This document shows, piece after piece, positions 30,808-37,898 of a DNA stretch of 37,898 nt. Position 1 is the first letter of the stretch. Every line of letters starts with the position of its first letter. The translations under genes and the position numbers were made by a program. The DNA comes from Oscillospiraceae bacterium. GTDB lineage: Bacteria; Bacillota; Clostridia; Oscillospirales; Oscillospiraceae. A model generated the notes under the pieces. It searched no databases, had not been told where the DNA came from, and saw only the letters and a list, made by a program, of their open reading frames with translations. The stretch is from the NCBI GenBank assembly GCA_020025575.1, contig JAHHRW010000014.1, positions 1 to 37,898 on the forward strand, read 5' to 3'.

Positions 30808-33378
30808 ATGAAAAATATCGTTTGCGGAATCCTTGCCCATGTAGATGCAGGCAAGACCACACTATCAGAGGCCATGCTCTATACCACCGGTATGCGCCGT
30901 CAATTAGGGCGGGTAGATCACAAGGACGCTTTTCTGGACACCCACGAACTAGAGCGCCAGCGTGGCATCACCATTTTCTCCAAGCTGGCATTACTAAAAA
31001 CAGAGCATCTGGATATTACGCTGGTGGACACCCCGGGTCACGTGGACTTTTCGGCAGAAACCGAACGCACCATGCCGATTTTGGACTGTGCCATCCTGGT
31101 TATCAACGGAACCGACGGCGTACAGGCACATACCCTGACCCTGTGGGAGCTGCTCCAGCGCTATCAAATCCCCACCTTTGTCTTTGTAAATAAGATGGAT
31201 CTGCCCGGAAACGGAAAAGATTCCCTGCTTGCTCAGCTGCAGTCGCGTCTTTCCAATAACATTGTGGATTTTTGTGCTGATTTTGATTCCATCGCAGAAT
31301 CCGCTGCTGTTTGCGATGAGGCGGTTCTGGAACAATATTTGAACGATGGTTCTGTTACCACAGGAAACATTCAGGGTCTGATTGCACACAGAAAGCTTTT
31401 CCCCTGCTGTTTTGGCTCGGCACTAAAGCTTGATGGCGTAGCGCAATTTCTATCAACGCTGGACACCTATGCCCCAATAACCACCTATCCCCCGGATTTT
31501 TCCGCTAAAGTCTACAAAATATCCCGGGATGCCCAGGGGAATAGACTCACGTGGTTAAAAGTGACCGGCGGCTCCCTAAAAGTCCGCTCCGCCCTATCCT
31601 ACCGCAGCCGTGATGGCAAGGATTTTACAGAAAAGTGTGTACAACTTCGGGTGTACTCCGGGCCCCAGTTTACACAGTCCGAAGAAATCCCAGCTGGACA
31701 TTGCTGTGCTGTTCAGGGGCTGAGCGTCACCTATGCCGGGCAAGCATTAGGGGGCGATTCTGCCGACACCACGCCGATTTTAGAGCCAGTCATGAGCTAT
31801 CAGATGAATTTACCTGCGGGTAAAGATCCCTTAACGGTCCTGCCGAAACTCCGTCAGCTGGAGGAGGAAGACCCTCAGCTGCATATTCTTTGGGACGATC
31901 GCCTCAAACAGATTCACGCCCAGCTCATGGGGAAAGTTCAGTTAGAAATCCTGCAAAGTCTCATGCTCCAGCGTTTTGAACTTCCCGTCACTTTTGATAC
32001 TGGTCACATCTCCTACAAGGAAACCATCCGAACCACAGTAGAGGGCGTGGGCCATTTTGAACCTCTGCGCCACTATGCCGAGGTACATCTGCTTATGGAA
32101 CCCGGCAAACCGGGCAGCGGAATTTCCATCGACACCAAATGTGCTCCGGATATTCTGGATGCAAATTTCCAGAAACTCATCCTGACCCACATTGCCGAAA
32201 AACGCCATCTGGGTGTGCTCACAGGTTCCCCGATCACCGATATCAAAATCACCCTCGTATCCGGCCGTGCCCACCTGAAACATACCGAAGGGGGCGATTT
32301 TCGTCAGGCGACTTATCGAGCCATTCGGCAGGGACTTATGCAGGCGCAGAGCGTTTTGCTGGAACCTTGGTATGAATTTGTGCTTACCGTTCCCGCCGCG
32401 CAAATCGGCCGGGCGATTACAGACATCCGTTCCATGTCCGGTGAGTTTGAATCTCCGGAATCCTACGGTGACGTTTCCATTCTGCGTGGGACGGTTCCCG
32501 TATCAGAAGTCGGGGATTACGCCGCCGATGTTGCATCCTATACCCATGGTATGGGTATTCTGCAAACACGGCTCTTGGGTTATCGCAGCTGCCATAATGC
32601 CGCCCATGTAATCGAAACCTTTGGCTATGATCCCGAGGCAGATTTGGAAAATACACCGGATTCTGTCTTTTGTGCCCACGGCGCAGGATTCAATGTGAAA
32701 TGGAATCAGGTTCCGGAATATATGCACCTGTCCAGCATTCTGGAAAAGCCTGCGCAGCCCCAGATTGTCACCCGAAATCTGCGGATGGATGACAAGGAGT
32801 TAGAGCGCATCATGGAGCGGGAGTTTGGCCCGGTTCGCAGGCGCCAGTACACCGCCCCTGTCAATCGTCCCGCCACAGACAAGCTCCCCATTGCGCCGCC
32901 AAAGGAAAATCTGCTGATTGTAGACGGTTACAATGTTCTGTTTGCCAACGAAGAACTGAAAACAGTATCCAAAATTGATCTGGGTTCTGCCCGAGAGCGT
33001 CTGATTGAATTGCTTGACAATTATGCAAGCTTTAAGCACTGCCAGATCATTCTGGTTTTTGACGGTTATCGAGCCAAAGGCAGTTCAGGTGAAAAACAGA
33101 TACAGAATCAGCTCCAGATCGTCTACACCAAGGAAGGTCAGACAGCAGATGCTTATATTGAATCCATGGCCGTCCAAATCGGAAACAACTATCAGGTGCG
33201 GGTGGTAACATCGGACTCTCTGGTTCAGCTTTCCAGTTTCCGGTCCGGTCTTTTGCGCATGTCCGCCAGAGAGCTGTGGATGGATATCGAACGCTCAGAA
33301 GAACAGATCAGAACCCTGCTGGATGATCTGAGTCAAAGGGAAAACAGACAATTTCACAAAAAAGAGGTGCTCCAATGA
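30808..33378 (+). CDS. TetM-like ribosomal GTPase fused to a YacP/Rae1-type NYN endonuclease domain
   Basis: 856 residues. Residues 1-645 form an EF-G/TetM-type translation factor: G1 AHVDAGKT (10-17), RGIT (52-55), DTPGH (74-78), NKMD (128-131), then domains II-V with GKVQLEIL (375-382) and ITLVSGR (481-487). At the tip of domain IV, where TetM from memory has an S-P-V triplet, this protein has L-K-H, so tetracycline displacement is doubtful. After a Pro-rich linker (about 675-700), residues 701-838 are a PIN-like NYN domain of the YacP family with acidic residues Asp706, Asp752, Asp781 and Asp803 in IVDGYNV, LVFDGYR, TADAYIE and TSDS. Bacillus YacP (Rae1) cuts mRNA in the ribosomal A site. 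ATG 30808 has AAGGAG 8 nt upstream; a longer in-frame reading has no ribosome site. It overlaps the next gene by 4 nt. Confidence 0.9.
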   Translation: MKNIVCGILAHVDAGKTTLSEAMLYTTGMRRQLGRVDHKDAFLDTHELERQRGITIFSKLALLKTEHLDITLVDTPGHVDFSAETERTMPILDCAILVINGTDGVQAHTLTLWELLQRYQIPTFVFVNKMDLPGNGKDSLLAQLQSRLSNNIVDFCADFDSIAESAAVCDEAVLEQYLNDGSVTTGNIQGLIAHRKLFPCCFGSALKLDGVAQFLSTLDTYAPITTYPPDFSAKVYKISRDAQGNRLTWLKVTGGSLKVRSALSYRSRDGKDFTEKCVQLRVYSGPQFTQSEEIPAGHCCAVQGLSVTYAGQALGGDSADTTPILEPVMSYQMNLPAGKDPLTVLPKLRQLEEEDPQLHILWDDRLKQIHAQLMGKVQLEILQSLMLQRFELPVTFDTGHISYKETIRTTVEGVGHFEPLRHYAEVHLLMEPGKPGSGISIDTKCAPDILDANFQKLILTHIAEKRHLGVLTGSPITDIKITLVSGRAHLKHTEGGDFRQATYRAIRQGLMQAQSVLLEPWYEFVLTVPAAQIGRAITDIRSMSGEFESPESYGDVSILRGTVPVSEVGDYAADVASYTHGMGILQTRLLGYRSCHNAAHVIETFGYDPEADLENTPDSVFCAHGAGFNVKWNQVPEYMHLSSILEKPAQPQIVTRNLRMDDKELERIMEREFGPVRRRQYTAPVNRPATDKLPIAPPKENLLIVDGYNVLFANEELKTVSKIDLGSARERLIELLDNYASFKHCQIILVFDGYRAKGSSGEKQIQNQLQIVYTKEGQTADAYIESMAVQIGNNYQVRVVTSDSLVQLSSFRSGLLRMSARELWMDIERSEEQIRTLLDDLSQRENRQFHKKEVLQ

Positions 33379-33866
33379 ATCATTTCAAAAAGAATCTTGA
33401 CAAAGTGATTGAGAAAATGCTTTTGGCATTTGAATCCATCATCGCCCTGATTACAACCGTTGTATTGGTCGTGCTTTTGGTGGTGTATTTGTTCCATGTT
33501 TTCAGCAATCCCGGTTACTTCCTCCAGAGCGATTCCGTATATATCTTTTTGCAGAAGATTCTGAACATTGTCGTTGGCTTGGAATTTGTAAAGCTGCTGA
33601 TGCATATGACCCCTGCCAACATTCTGGAAGTTTTAATTATGGCACTTGCCCGCCACATCGTAGTTGGCCACGGTGATGCATTATCCAACATGGTCAGCAT
33701 TCTCTGTATTGTTGCACTGTTTGCCACCAAACGATTCCTGATCCCACGAGCGGAGCTGCATATTGAACTGGAAAATGACGTGCTAAATGAGCAACATCAT
33801 CACCGGGCACCCCAAAACAGTAAACCCATGCAACCCCAGAAAGAGGAAAAAGACACCCAGGGATAA
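33375..33866 (+). CDS. PsiE-like membrane protein
   Basis: 163-residue protein with about four membrane segments (near residues 18-42, 53-75, 80-96 and 103-122) and a hydrophilic, His/Gln/Lys-rich tail of some 35 residues. The LEFVKLLMH...ALARHIVVGHGDALSNMVSIL stretch resembles the phosphate-starvation-inducible PsiE family, whose function is unknown. The start overlaps the stop of the GTPase-nuclease gene (ATGA) with a GAGGTG ribosome site, so translation is coupled. A good terminator follows. Confidence 0.75.
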   Translation: MNHFKKNLDKVIEKMLLAFESIIALITTVVLVVLLVVYLFHVFSNPGYFLQSDSVYIFLQKILNIVVGLEFVKLLMHMTPANILEVLIMALARHIVVGHGDALSNMVSILCIVALFATKRFLIPRAELHIELENDVLNEQHHHRAPQNSKPMQPQKEEKDTQG

Positions 33867-33931
33867 CCCCCTTCCACCCGTTTTCTCAACTGCCCCAGTT
33901 TGTACTGGCATTACAAAAAGGGTTCTATTCA

Positions 33932-33968
33932 AAGTGGCGCCGCTGATGCGGTGCCACTTCTGTTTTTT
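33932..33968 (+). terminator. Terminator of the GTPase-nuclease/psiE-like operon
   Basis: 12-bp stem with one G:U pair, 33932-33943 with 33948-33959, 4-nt loop, then CTG and six T (33963-33968). The G:U would be A:C on the other strand, confirming the plus direction. Confidence 0.88.
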
Positions 33969-34238
33969 ATTGGATTAAATTTACGCTGTACTTTTGAGAT
34001 AAACGCCTCAAATTCAGGCGCATAGTGATATTTGAGCCAATTCCGCCCAAGTCTTATCCACATCCAATCCAGCTATTATGTTCGCTCGTCTTTGACGAGC
34101 AGGTTCTTCTCCGTTACCCGCCGCTTTGCGTCGAAGACAACAATTTGCCGAAGAAAAACCTATACCTATATTGCATTTGGAAATATTTCAAAAATTGACA
34201 CCCCCCCTTGCAATGCAAGGGGGTTATCAATCTTTATT
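33969..34238. other. Gene-free stretch with inverted repeats and a DnaA-box match
   Basis: No gene seen. It contains an exact DnaA box TTATCCACA (34054-34062), a 7-bp hairpin GCTCGTC/GACGAGC (34084-34100), an A+T-rich tract (about 34140-34200), and a perfect 10-bp inverted repeat CCCCCTTGCA/TGCAAGGGGG with 1-nt centre (34203-34223). The last may be the terminator of the minus-strand gene that ends at 34239, although the T run is several bases away. Collectively this resembles the surroundings of a replication initiator gene, but no iteron repeats are seen. Confidence 0.4.
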
Positions 34239-35351
34239 CTATTTGCTTTTGCAAAAAGTTTTTTTATGATTCTTCCAAGATAGGAAACAAAGAAGTTTTA
34301 TGCTGTCGGCCTGCTTTCCGTTTGGCAGCTCCACTTCTTTTCCGTCTGGCCCCTTTCCGCAAAAAACATAGCTCTTTATGATTTCCTGCTCCTTATAATA
34401 ACTGATGATCTGCTCAAGCTTTTGCAGGAACATCTGTTCTTTCCGCTTTTCCCAATAGGGGTTTTCCAGTCTGGGTAAGTCCAAAATGTCAAACATTCCT
34501 TTTCGCTGTGCGTTTTTCCCCCAGAAACAAATCTTCGGATTCACGGAATATTGGTTTTCTTTGCCCTGATACCGACTGGCAAGCAACACCCGTCGGGCGA
34601 AAAAGTGTCTGAGCATCAAGTTTTCCAAGGAATTTGGCATTTGTGCAAACTGTGTTGCTCCTTCTCTGACGGTAATACGGAGTAACTCTTTTTTGATTGT
34701 GAAAAACTGTCCTTCTGCAGCCTCTTCTATATAGCGATAGAGCGGCGTGGATTCTGTAATGCAGAATCCGGTTTTTCCGTGGGGAACAACGGATAAGAAT
34801 TTTCCATGGTACTTTCCTCTTGCGCACTGGATGGAAATGGTTGTTTCACCCATTCTTGCCAGGCTGTCGAGGATTTTTCCCCGATTGTCTTTCGTCAACA
34901 ATGCCTCATAATCACCGGAGAGAATTTGCAGAATATTTTTCGGAAAGATTACCGAATAGTTCCAAAACATCAGGGTGTATACTGCATCTGCCACCATCAT
35001 GTCAAAGTAAGATAATTTATGACTCATGGTGCAAGTGCAGGATCCGTGCTTTGTCAGAGACAAGGATAACACGCCATCGGGTTCATAGTCTTCTTTTCTT
35101 AGTATCTGGGCAAGTTTTGACTCGGCTGTATAGAGGACGGGGGGAAACACTGTTTCCCGTGTGCTGTGCATGGACCAGCCAGAAGGCCCATCCAGCATAT
35201 GTCCTGCAAGATCCGCTGCAAGGCCTTGGTCGTTTCGTTTCTTGTTGTTTTCTGCATATGCCTGCATGATCCGCAACTGAATCCATCTGAGGCGACGTAA
35301 ATTCTCCCAGTTCTTTCCGGCTCCATTTTGTGCCTCAATCAGAGGTATCAC
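34239..35351 (-). CDS. Unrecognised protein resembling winged-helix replication initiators of mobile elements
   Basis: 370 residues, soluble, basic C-terminus. I do not recognise it with certainty. The middle part, FDMMVADAVYTLMFW...FPKNILQILSGD...KILDSLARMGETTISIQC, followed by a beta-rich stretch, LYRYIEEA, and a second helical half LENLMLRHFFARRVL...KLEQIISYYKEQEIIKSYVF, resembles from memory the two-winged-helix Rep-like proteins found on clostridial plasmids and conjugative elements. Start is GTG 35351, the first possible start after an in-frame stop, with AGAGGA about 10 nt upstream; ATG at residue 29 is an alternative. It has no partner genes, relaxase or integrase nearby, so it could be a remnant of an integrated element. 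Confidence 0.6.
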   Translation of the reverse strand: MIPLIEAQNGAGKNWENLRRLRWIQLRIMQAYAENNKKRNDQGLAADLAGHMLDGPSGWSMHSTRETVFPPVLYTAESKLAQILRKEDYEPDGVLSLSLTKHGSCTCTMSHKLSYFDMMVADAVYTLMFWNYSVIFPKNILQILSGDYEALLTKDNRGKILDSLARMGETTISIQCARGKYHGKFLSVVPHGKTGFCITESTPLYRYIEEAAEGQFFTIKKELLRITVREGATQFAQMPNSLENLMLRHFFARRVLLASRYQGKENQYSVNPKICFWGKNAQRKGMFDILDLPRLENPYWEKRKEQMFLQKLEQIISYYKEQEIIKSYVFCGKGPDGKEVELPNGKQADSIKLLCFLSWKNHKKTFCKSK

Positions 35352-35521
35352 CGTTTTCCAATCCTCTTCTCCTCTTCAGTTTTGCCAAGGTCGTTGCCAC
35401 GATTGGGCTAGCCGGGTCTGTAGCAGAAGAAATTGCAATAGACAATGAGGTTCTTTCCGGGCAAAATAAATCAGGCCGAGAATCTTTGCAGGGCTGGAGT
35501 ATATGCGCAAAGAAAATATAA

Positions 35522-35562
35522 AAATACCGAAGACAGCTATTTGATCGCTGTCTTCGGTATTT
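35522..35562 (-). terminator. Terminator after the CaCA antiporter gene
   Basis: Perfect 16-bp stem, 35547-35562 with 35522-35537, 9-nt loop, followed on the minus strand by TTATATTTTC. It lies 78 nt past the antiporter stop. The remaining gap 35352-35521 shows no gene I can support. Confidence 0.85.
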
Positions 35563-35639
35563 GTTTTGAAATTTCAATGGTTGAATTCTTATAAATTTGA
35601 TAGAACCAAGGCTGTGGTCTTGCGAACCTTCACTCCATG

Positions 35640-36611
35640 TTACATGACAAACTGAATGGTGCAGAAAGCTGCATAGATGCACAGCAATACAATGCCCTGC
35701 CAGCGAGAAAGCTTCTTGCCAACCAAAGCAGGTACTGTCAGCAGTGCCATAACACTCAGCATTACGGGAATATCCAGCACAAGGGATGCATTTTGACCGA
35801 ACAACGTGCTGCTAACAGGAACCTTGAAGGGGGCCAGAGTCACAGACACGCCGGATACCAGTACCAGATTAAAGATATTGGCACCAATGACATTACCAAG
35901 AGACAGAGCTCCGTGGCCCTTGGCAAGAGATGTAATGGCTGTAACCAGTTCAGGCAGACTTGTGCCCAGGGCTACAAAAGTCAATGCGATCACGGACTCA
36001 GGAACACCCAGTGCCTGCGCAATCAAAGTACCATTATCAACCAGCAGATTTGCACCAACTGCGATCAGTGCCGCACCCAGTACCAGCAGAATGATCTCTC
36101 TGGCCATGGATCCAGAATTCTGCTCTGCGTCTTCATGCTCCGCATTCACTTCATCAGGATTCTTGAGACCATGACGGATGGTGACAAACATATAAATACA
36201 GAAAATGGCCAACAGAACCAAACCAATGGTACGGCTGAAATAACCGGTCACATAAGCATTGACTACATAAATGGCAGCCGACCCAAAGAAGAAGAGAACA
36301 GGGGTCTTCAGGGTCTTGGAATCAATGGGGCCAGGTCTTACCGCAAGCGTAATTGCAGCAATCAGAGCAGTGTTGCAAATGATGGAGCCAATGGCATTGC
36401 CATAAGCAATTTCGCCGTGACCGCTAAGTGCCGACGTGGCGGAAACCATGACCTCAGGCAGGGTTGTGCCAATGGAGACCACCGTAGCACCAACAATCAA
36501 TTCGGGAACATGAAAACGATGCGCAATGCCCGTCGCACCGTCAACAAACCAGTCACCGCCCTTAATCAGCAGCACTAGCCCCACAATGAATAACAGAACA
36601 GCTAGAAACAT
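35640..36611 (-). CDS. CaCA-family cation/Ca2+ antiporter (YrbG-like)
   Basis: 323-residue membrane protein with about ten helices and two inverted alpha repeats, GATVVSIGTTLPEVMVS (about 42-58) and FVALGTSLPELVTAITS (about 195-211), each with the G-T-x-L-P-E ion-binding core; asparagines follow in YGNAIGS and LGNVIGANIFN. The halves are joined by an acidic loop (about 148-165). Family members exchange Na+, K+ or H+ for Ca2+. ATG 36611 was chosen because AAAGGAG is 8 nt upstream; the longer frame to 36695 runs through the leader terminator. It has an unusually long structured leader. Confidence 0.93.
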   Translation of the reverse strand: MFLAVLLFIVGLVLLIKGGDWFVDGATGIAHRFHVPELIVGATVVSIGTTLPEVMVSATSALSGHGEIAYGNAIGSIICNTALIAAITLAVRPGPIDSKTLKTPVLFFFGSAAIYVVNAYVTGYFSRTIGLVLLAIFCIYMFVTIRHGLKNPDEVNAEHEDAEQNSGSMAREIILLVLGAALIAVGANLLVDNGTLIAQALGVPESVIALTFVALGTSLPELVTAITSLAKGHGALSLGNVIGANIFNLVLVSGVSVTLAPFKVPVSSTLFGQNASLVLDIPVMLSVMALLTVPALVGKKLSRWQGIVLLCIYAAFCTIQFVM

Positions 36612-36842
36612 TTTAAATACTCCTTTATAATTTCTTCGGCAAAAACATGCCGAAAGTATACGAAAAAAATAACCTGGCATAGGCGCACTATGCACAGGTC
36701 CACATAAAATCGAAGGGATCCTACATACTGAAAAATCATATCAATTATGAATGGAAACAGATTGCTATATCATTCCAGACCAACGAAAGGCCTTTAGATG
36801 ACATTGTGTGCACTCTAATCCCTCAATATACAAAGTTCTCTA
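36612..36842 (-). promoter_or_regulatory. Long structured leader of the CaCA gene: candidate riboswitch or attenuator
   Basis: About 230 nt of untranslated leader between a strong promoter and the CaCA ATG. On the minus strand GAGGGAT near the 5' end can pair with ATCCCTT about 100 nt later to close a multi-branched region. An intrinsic terminator follows (36699-36672 plus seven T, 36669-36663), then a TTCGGCA/TGCCGAA hairpin (36654-36635), then the ribosome site. TGCACA in the leader can pair with TGTGCA in the terminator 5' arm, giving a possible antiterminator. I do not recognise the aptamer: it does not show the yybP-ykoY, M-box, NiCo or fluoride signatures. Confidence 0.55.
36663..36699 (-). 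terminator. Leader terminator upstream of the CaCA gene
   Basis: ACCTG-T-GCATAG pairs with CTATGC-CAGGT (36699-36672, one bulge), 5-nt loop, followed after TTA by seven T (36669-36663). It lies about 50 nt before the CaCA start codon, inside its leader. Confidence 0.85.
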
Positions 36843-36848
36843 TGATAA

Positions 36849-36877
36849 ATAATACCACACGATCAATTTATTGTCAA
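36849..36877 (-). promoter_or_regulatory. Promoter of the CaCA leader transcript
   Basis: Minus-strand TTGACA (36877-36872), 17-nt spacer, TATTAT (36854-36849). It begins about 20 nt after the stop of the radical SAM gene, which has no visible terminator. Confidence 0.88.
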
Positions 36878-36898
36878 TGTTCTCTCCTGATATGTTTT

Positions 36899-37819
36899 CT
36901 AACGCTTTGATTTCCAAGCTTTCCCCTGCCTGATATCCAATAGCTCCATTTGACGATGCATTTCATTGAGAACTCTCTTTTTATCCCCTGTCCATTGCGG
37001 TGCAATTAGGATTCTCTTCGGTCCATCCCCTGTCAATCGATGAATTACCATATCCTCTGGTAATTCTTCCAGGCAGTCAAATAGAATATGAAAGTATTCG
37101 TCCATTTCCAAGGTCTTGAACTGACCGTCACGAAAATCCCGTGCAAGATCTGTGCCTTCAAGCACATGCAGCAGCTGCAACTTGATACCGTCTGGGCGAT
37201 GGCTGTCTGCCAGATATCGTATTGTTTCCAACATATCCTCTCTGGTTTCTCCAGGTAGCCCCAAGATCACGTGTACAATTACTGGAATGTGCTCAGAATG
37301 AAGACGATCCATCGCCTCTTCAAAAATCGGCAAATCATATCCACGGCGAATGTATTCTGCCGTCTTAGAATGAATGGTCTGAAGTCCAAGCTCAACCCAT
37401 ACTGGTTTCACTTGATTTAGACCTGATAACAGACTGGTAATCTCCTCTGACAGGCAATCCGGACGAGTGCCTATTGACAAAGCCACAACATCCGGCTCTG
37501 CAATTGCGTCACGAAATAACTTGGTAAGATAAGAAACCGGCGCATATGTGTTCGTGTAAGATTGAAAATATGCAATGAATTTTTTTGCATCTGTTTTTTG
37601 ACGAATACGTGCCTTTGCTTGCATAACCTGCTCATGAACATTGTCGCAGCATTTTTCTGAAAAATCTCCAGACCCACCCTCGCTGCAAAATATACAGCCC
37701 TTGGTGCCCAAAGTCCCATCCCTGTTGGGACAAGTCATTCCGCCGTCCAGTGCCAATTTATACACTTTTTCGCCAAACTGCTCTCGCAAATACCGATTTA
37801 ATGTGTAGTATCGTTCCAT
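36899..37819 (-). CDS. Radical SAM protein, YhcC type
   Basis: 306-residue radical SAM enzyme. The three cluster cysteines are Cys30, Cys42 and Cys45 in CPNRDGTLGTKGCIFC, a C-x11-C-x2-C spacing that marks the YhcC/TIGR01212 group rather than the classical C-x3-C-x2-C. GLPGETREDMLETIRYLA and WVELGLQTIH are typical of the Elp3-like barrel. The physiological reaction is unknown. The ATG at 37819 has GAGGT 6 nt upstream. It is the rightmost gene; about 80 nt upstream show no convincing promoter. Confidence 0.93.
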   Translation of the reverse strand: MERYYTLNRYLREQFGEKVYKLALDGGMTCPNRDGTLGTKGCIFCSEGGSGDFSEKCCDNVHEQVMQAKARIRQKTDAKKFIAYFQSYTNTYAPVSYLTKLFRDAIAEPDVVALSIGTRPDCLSEEITSLLSGLNQVKPVWVELGLQTIHSKTAEYIRRGYDLPIFEEAMDRLHSEHIPVIVHVILGLPGETREDMLETIRYLADSHRPDGIKLQLLHVLEGTDLARDFRDGQFKTLEMDEYFHILFDCLEELPEDMVIHRLTGDGPKRILIAPQWTGDKKRVLNEMHRQMELLDIRQGKAWKSKR

Positions 37820-37898
37820 GGCTATACCTCATAAAACTTTATGTGCTTGTAGTCCAGACTCGTAATACCTTACAGATTCAAGCATAGTAAAAAAGAGC

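Noticed and set aside
30808..33378. Calling the GTPase a tetracycline resistance gene
   Set aside because: The TetM-like fold is present, but the domain IV tip lacks the SPV-type triplet and a nuclease domain is attached; resistance cannot be claimed from the sequence.
35637..36578. 313-codon plus-strand frame opposite the CaCA gene
   Set aside because: Asparagine/glutamine-rich shadow of a membrane protein; the minus-strand CaCA repeats are unmistakable.
36612..36842. Assigning the CaCA leader to the yybP-ykoY (Mn2+) class
   Set aside because: The conserved loop sequences of that class are not visible; only the general riboswitch-like layout is supported.

Overview
The window is a chromosomal segment from a member of the Bacillota, most likely class Clostridia and probably a spore-forming gut Oscillospirales-type organism. 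The evidence is TTGACA/TATAAT promoters with AGGAGG ribosome sites, a T-box before metG, lysine and ZTP riboswitches, a DnaD/DnaI-type primosome pair, a BofA-family sporulation protein, a long single-chain PurL, and split transketolase subunits. Base composition is intermediate (close to 50% G+C by eye). No tRNA, rRNA, CRISPR array or insertion sequence is visible. The genes are ordinary chromosomal genes except for one isolated replication-initiator-like gene at 34239-35351.

Layout, left to right. 1-593: an outgoing minus-strand promoter and a GtrA-family membrane protein. 610-3469: a lysine riboswitch with terminator controlling a three-gene amino-acid ABC importer, hence probably a lysine importer. 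3502-5415: a two-subunit transketolase. 5383-9171 (minus): a GPH-type symporter, a GDPD-type phosphodiesterase and an SLC45-like MFS transporter. 9342-10901: a PurF-like phosphoribosyltransferase lacking the usual N-terminal cysteine. 10904-13106 (minus): a nitroreductase and a membrane-anchored parvulin-type foldase with a zinc ribbon. 13347-16521 (minus): a dnaD-dnaI-HAD phosphatase-yfbR operon. 16609-17104: bofA, an antisense terminator and a doubtful small frame.

17094-27163 (minus) is a purine operon, purE-purC-purM-purN-purO-AICAR transformylase-purD-purL, behind a ZTP riboswitch. The usual bifunctional PurH is replaced by two separate proteins, a PurO-type IMP cyclohydrolase and a stand-alone AICAR formyltransferase. 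purB, purK and a cysteine-bearing PurF are not in the window. The operon has no terminator at its end: it overlaps the convergent bofA and the first good minus-strand terminator lies beyond bofA.

27246-30406 (minus): an amidohydrolase and methionyl-tRNA synthetase under a Met T-box. 30403-30645 (minus) is an orphan EutN/CcmL-type pentamer protein. Divergent from it, 30715-33968 holds the most striking gene: a TetM-like ribosomal GTPase fused to a C-terminal YacP/Rae1-type NYN endonuclease domain, translationally coupled to a PsiE-like membrane protein. 33867-35639 contains inverted repeats, a DnaA-box match and the Rep-like gene. 35640-36877 (minus) is a CaCA-family cation/Ca2+ antiporter behind a ~230-nt leader with its own terminator (candidate riboswitch of a class I do not recognise). 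36899-37819 (minus) is a YhcC-type radical SAM protein.

The strongest candidate for an undescribed system is the GTPase-nuclease fusion. Both halves belong to families known to act in the ribosomal A site, which suggests ribosome-guided mRNA cleavage. The CaCA leader and the pur/bofA antisense arrangement are the next best leads.
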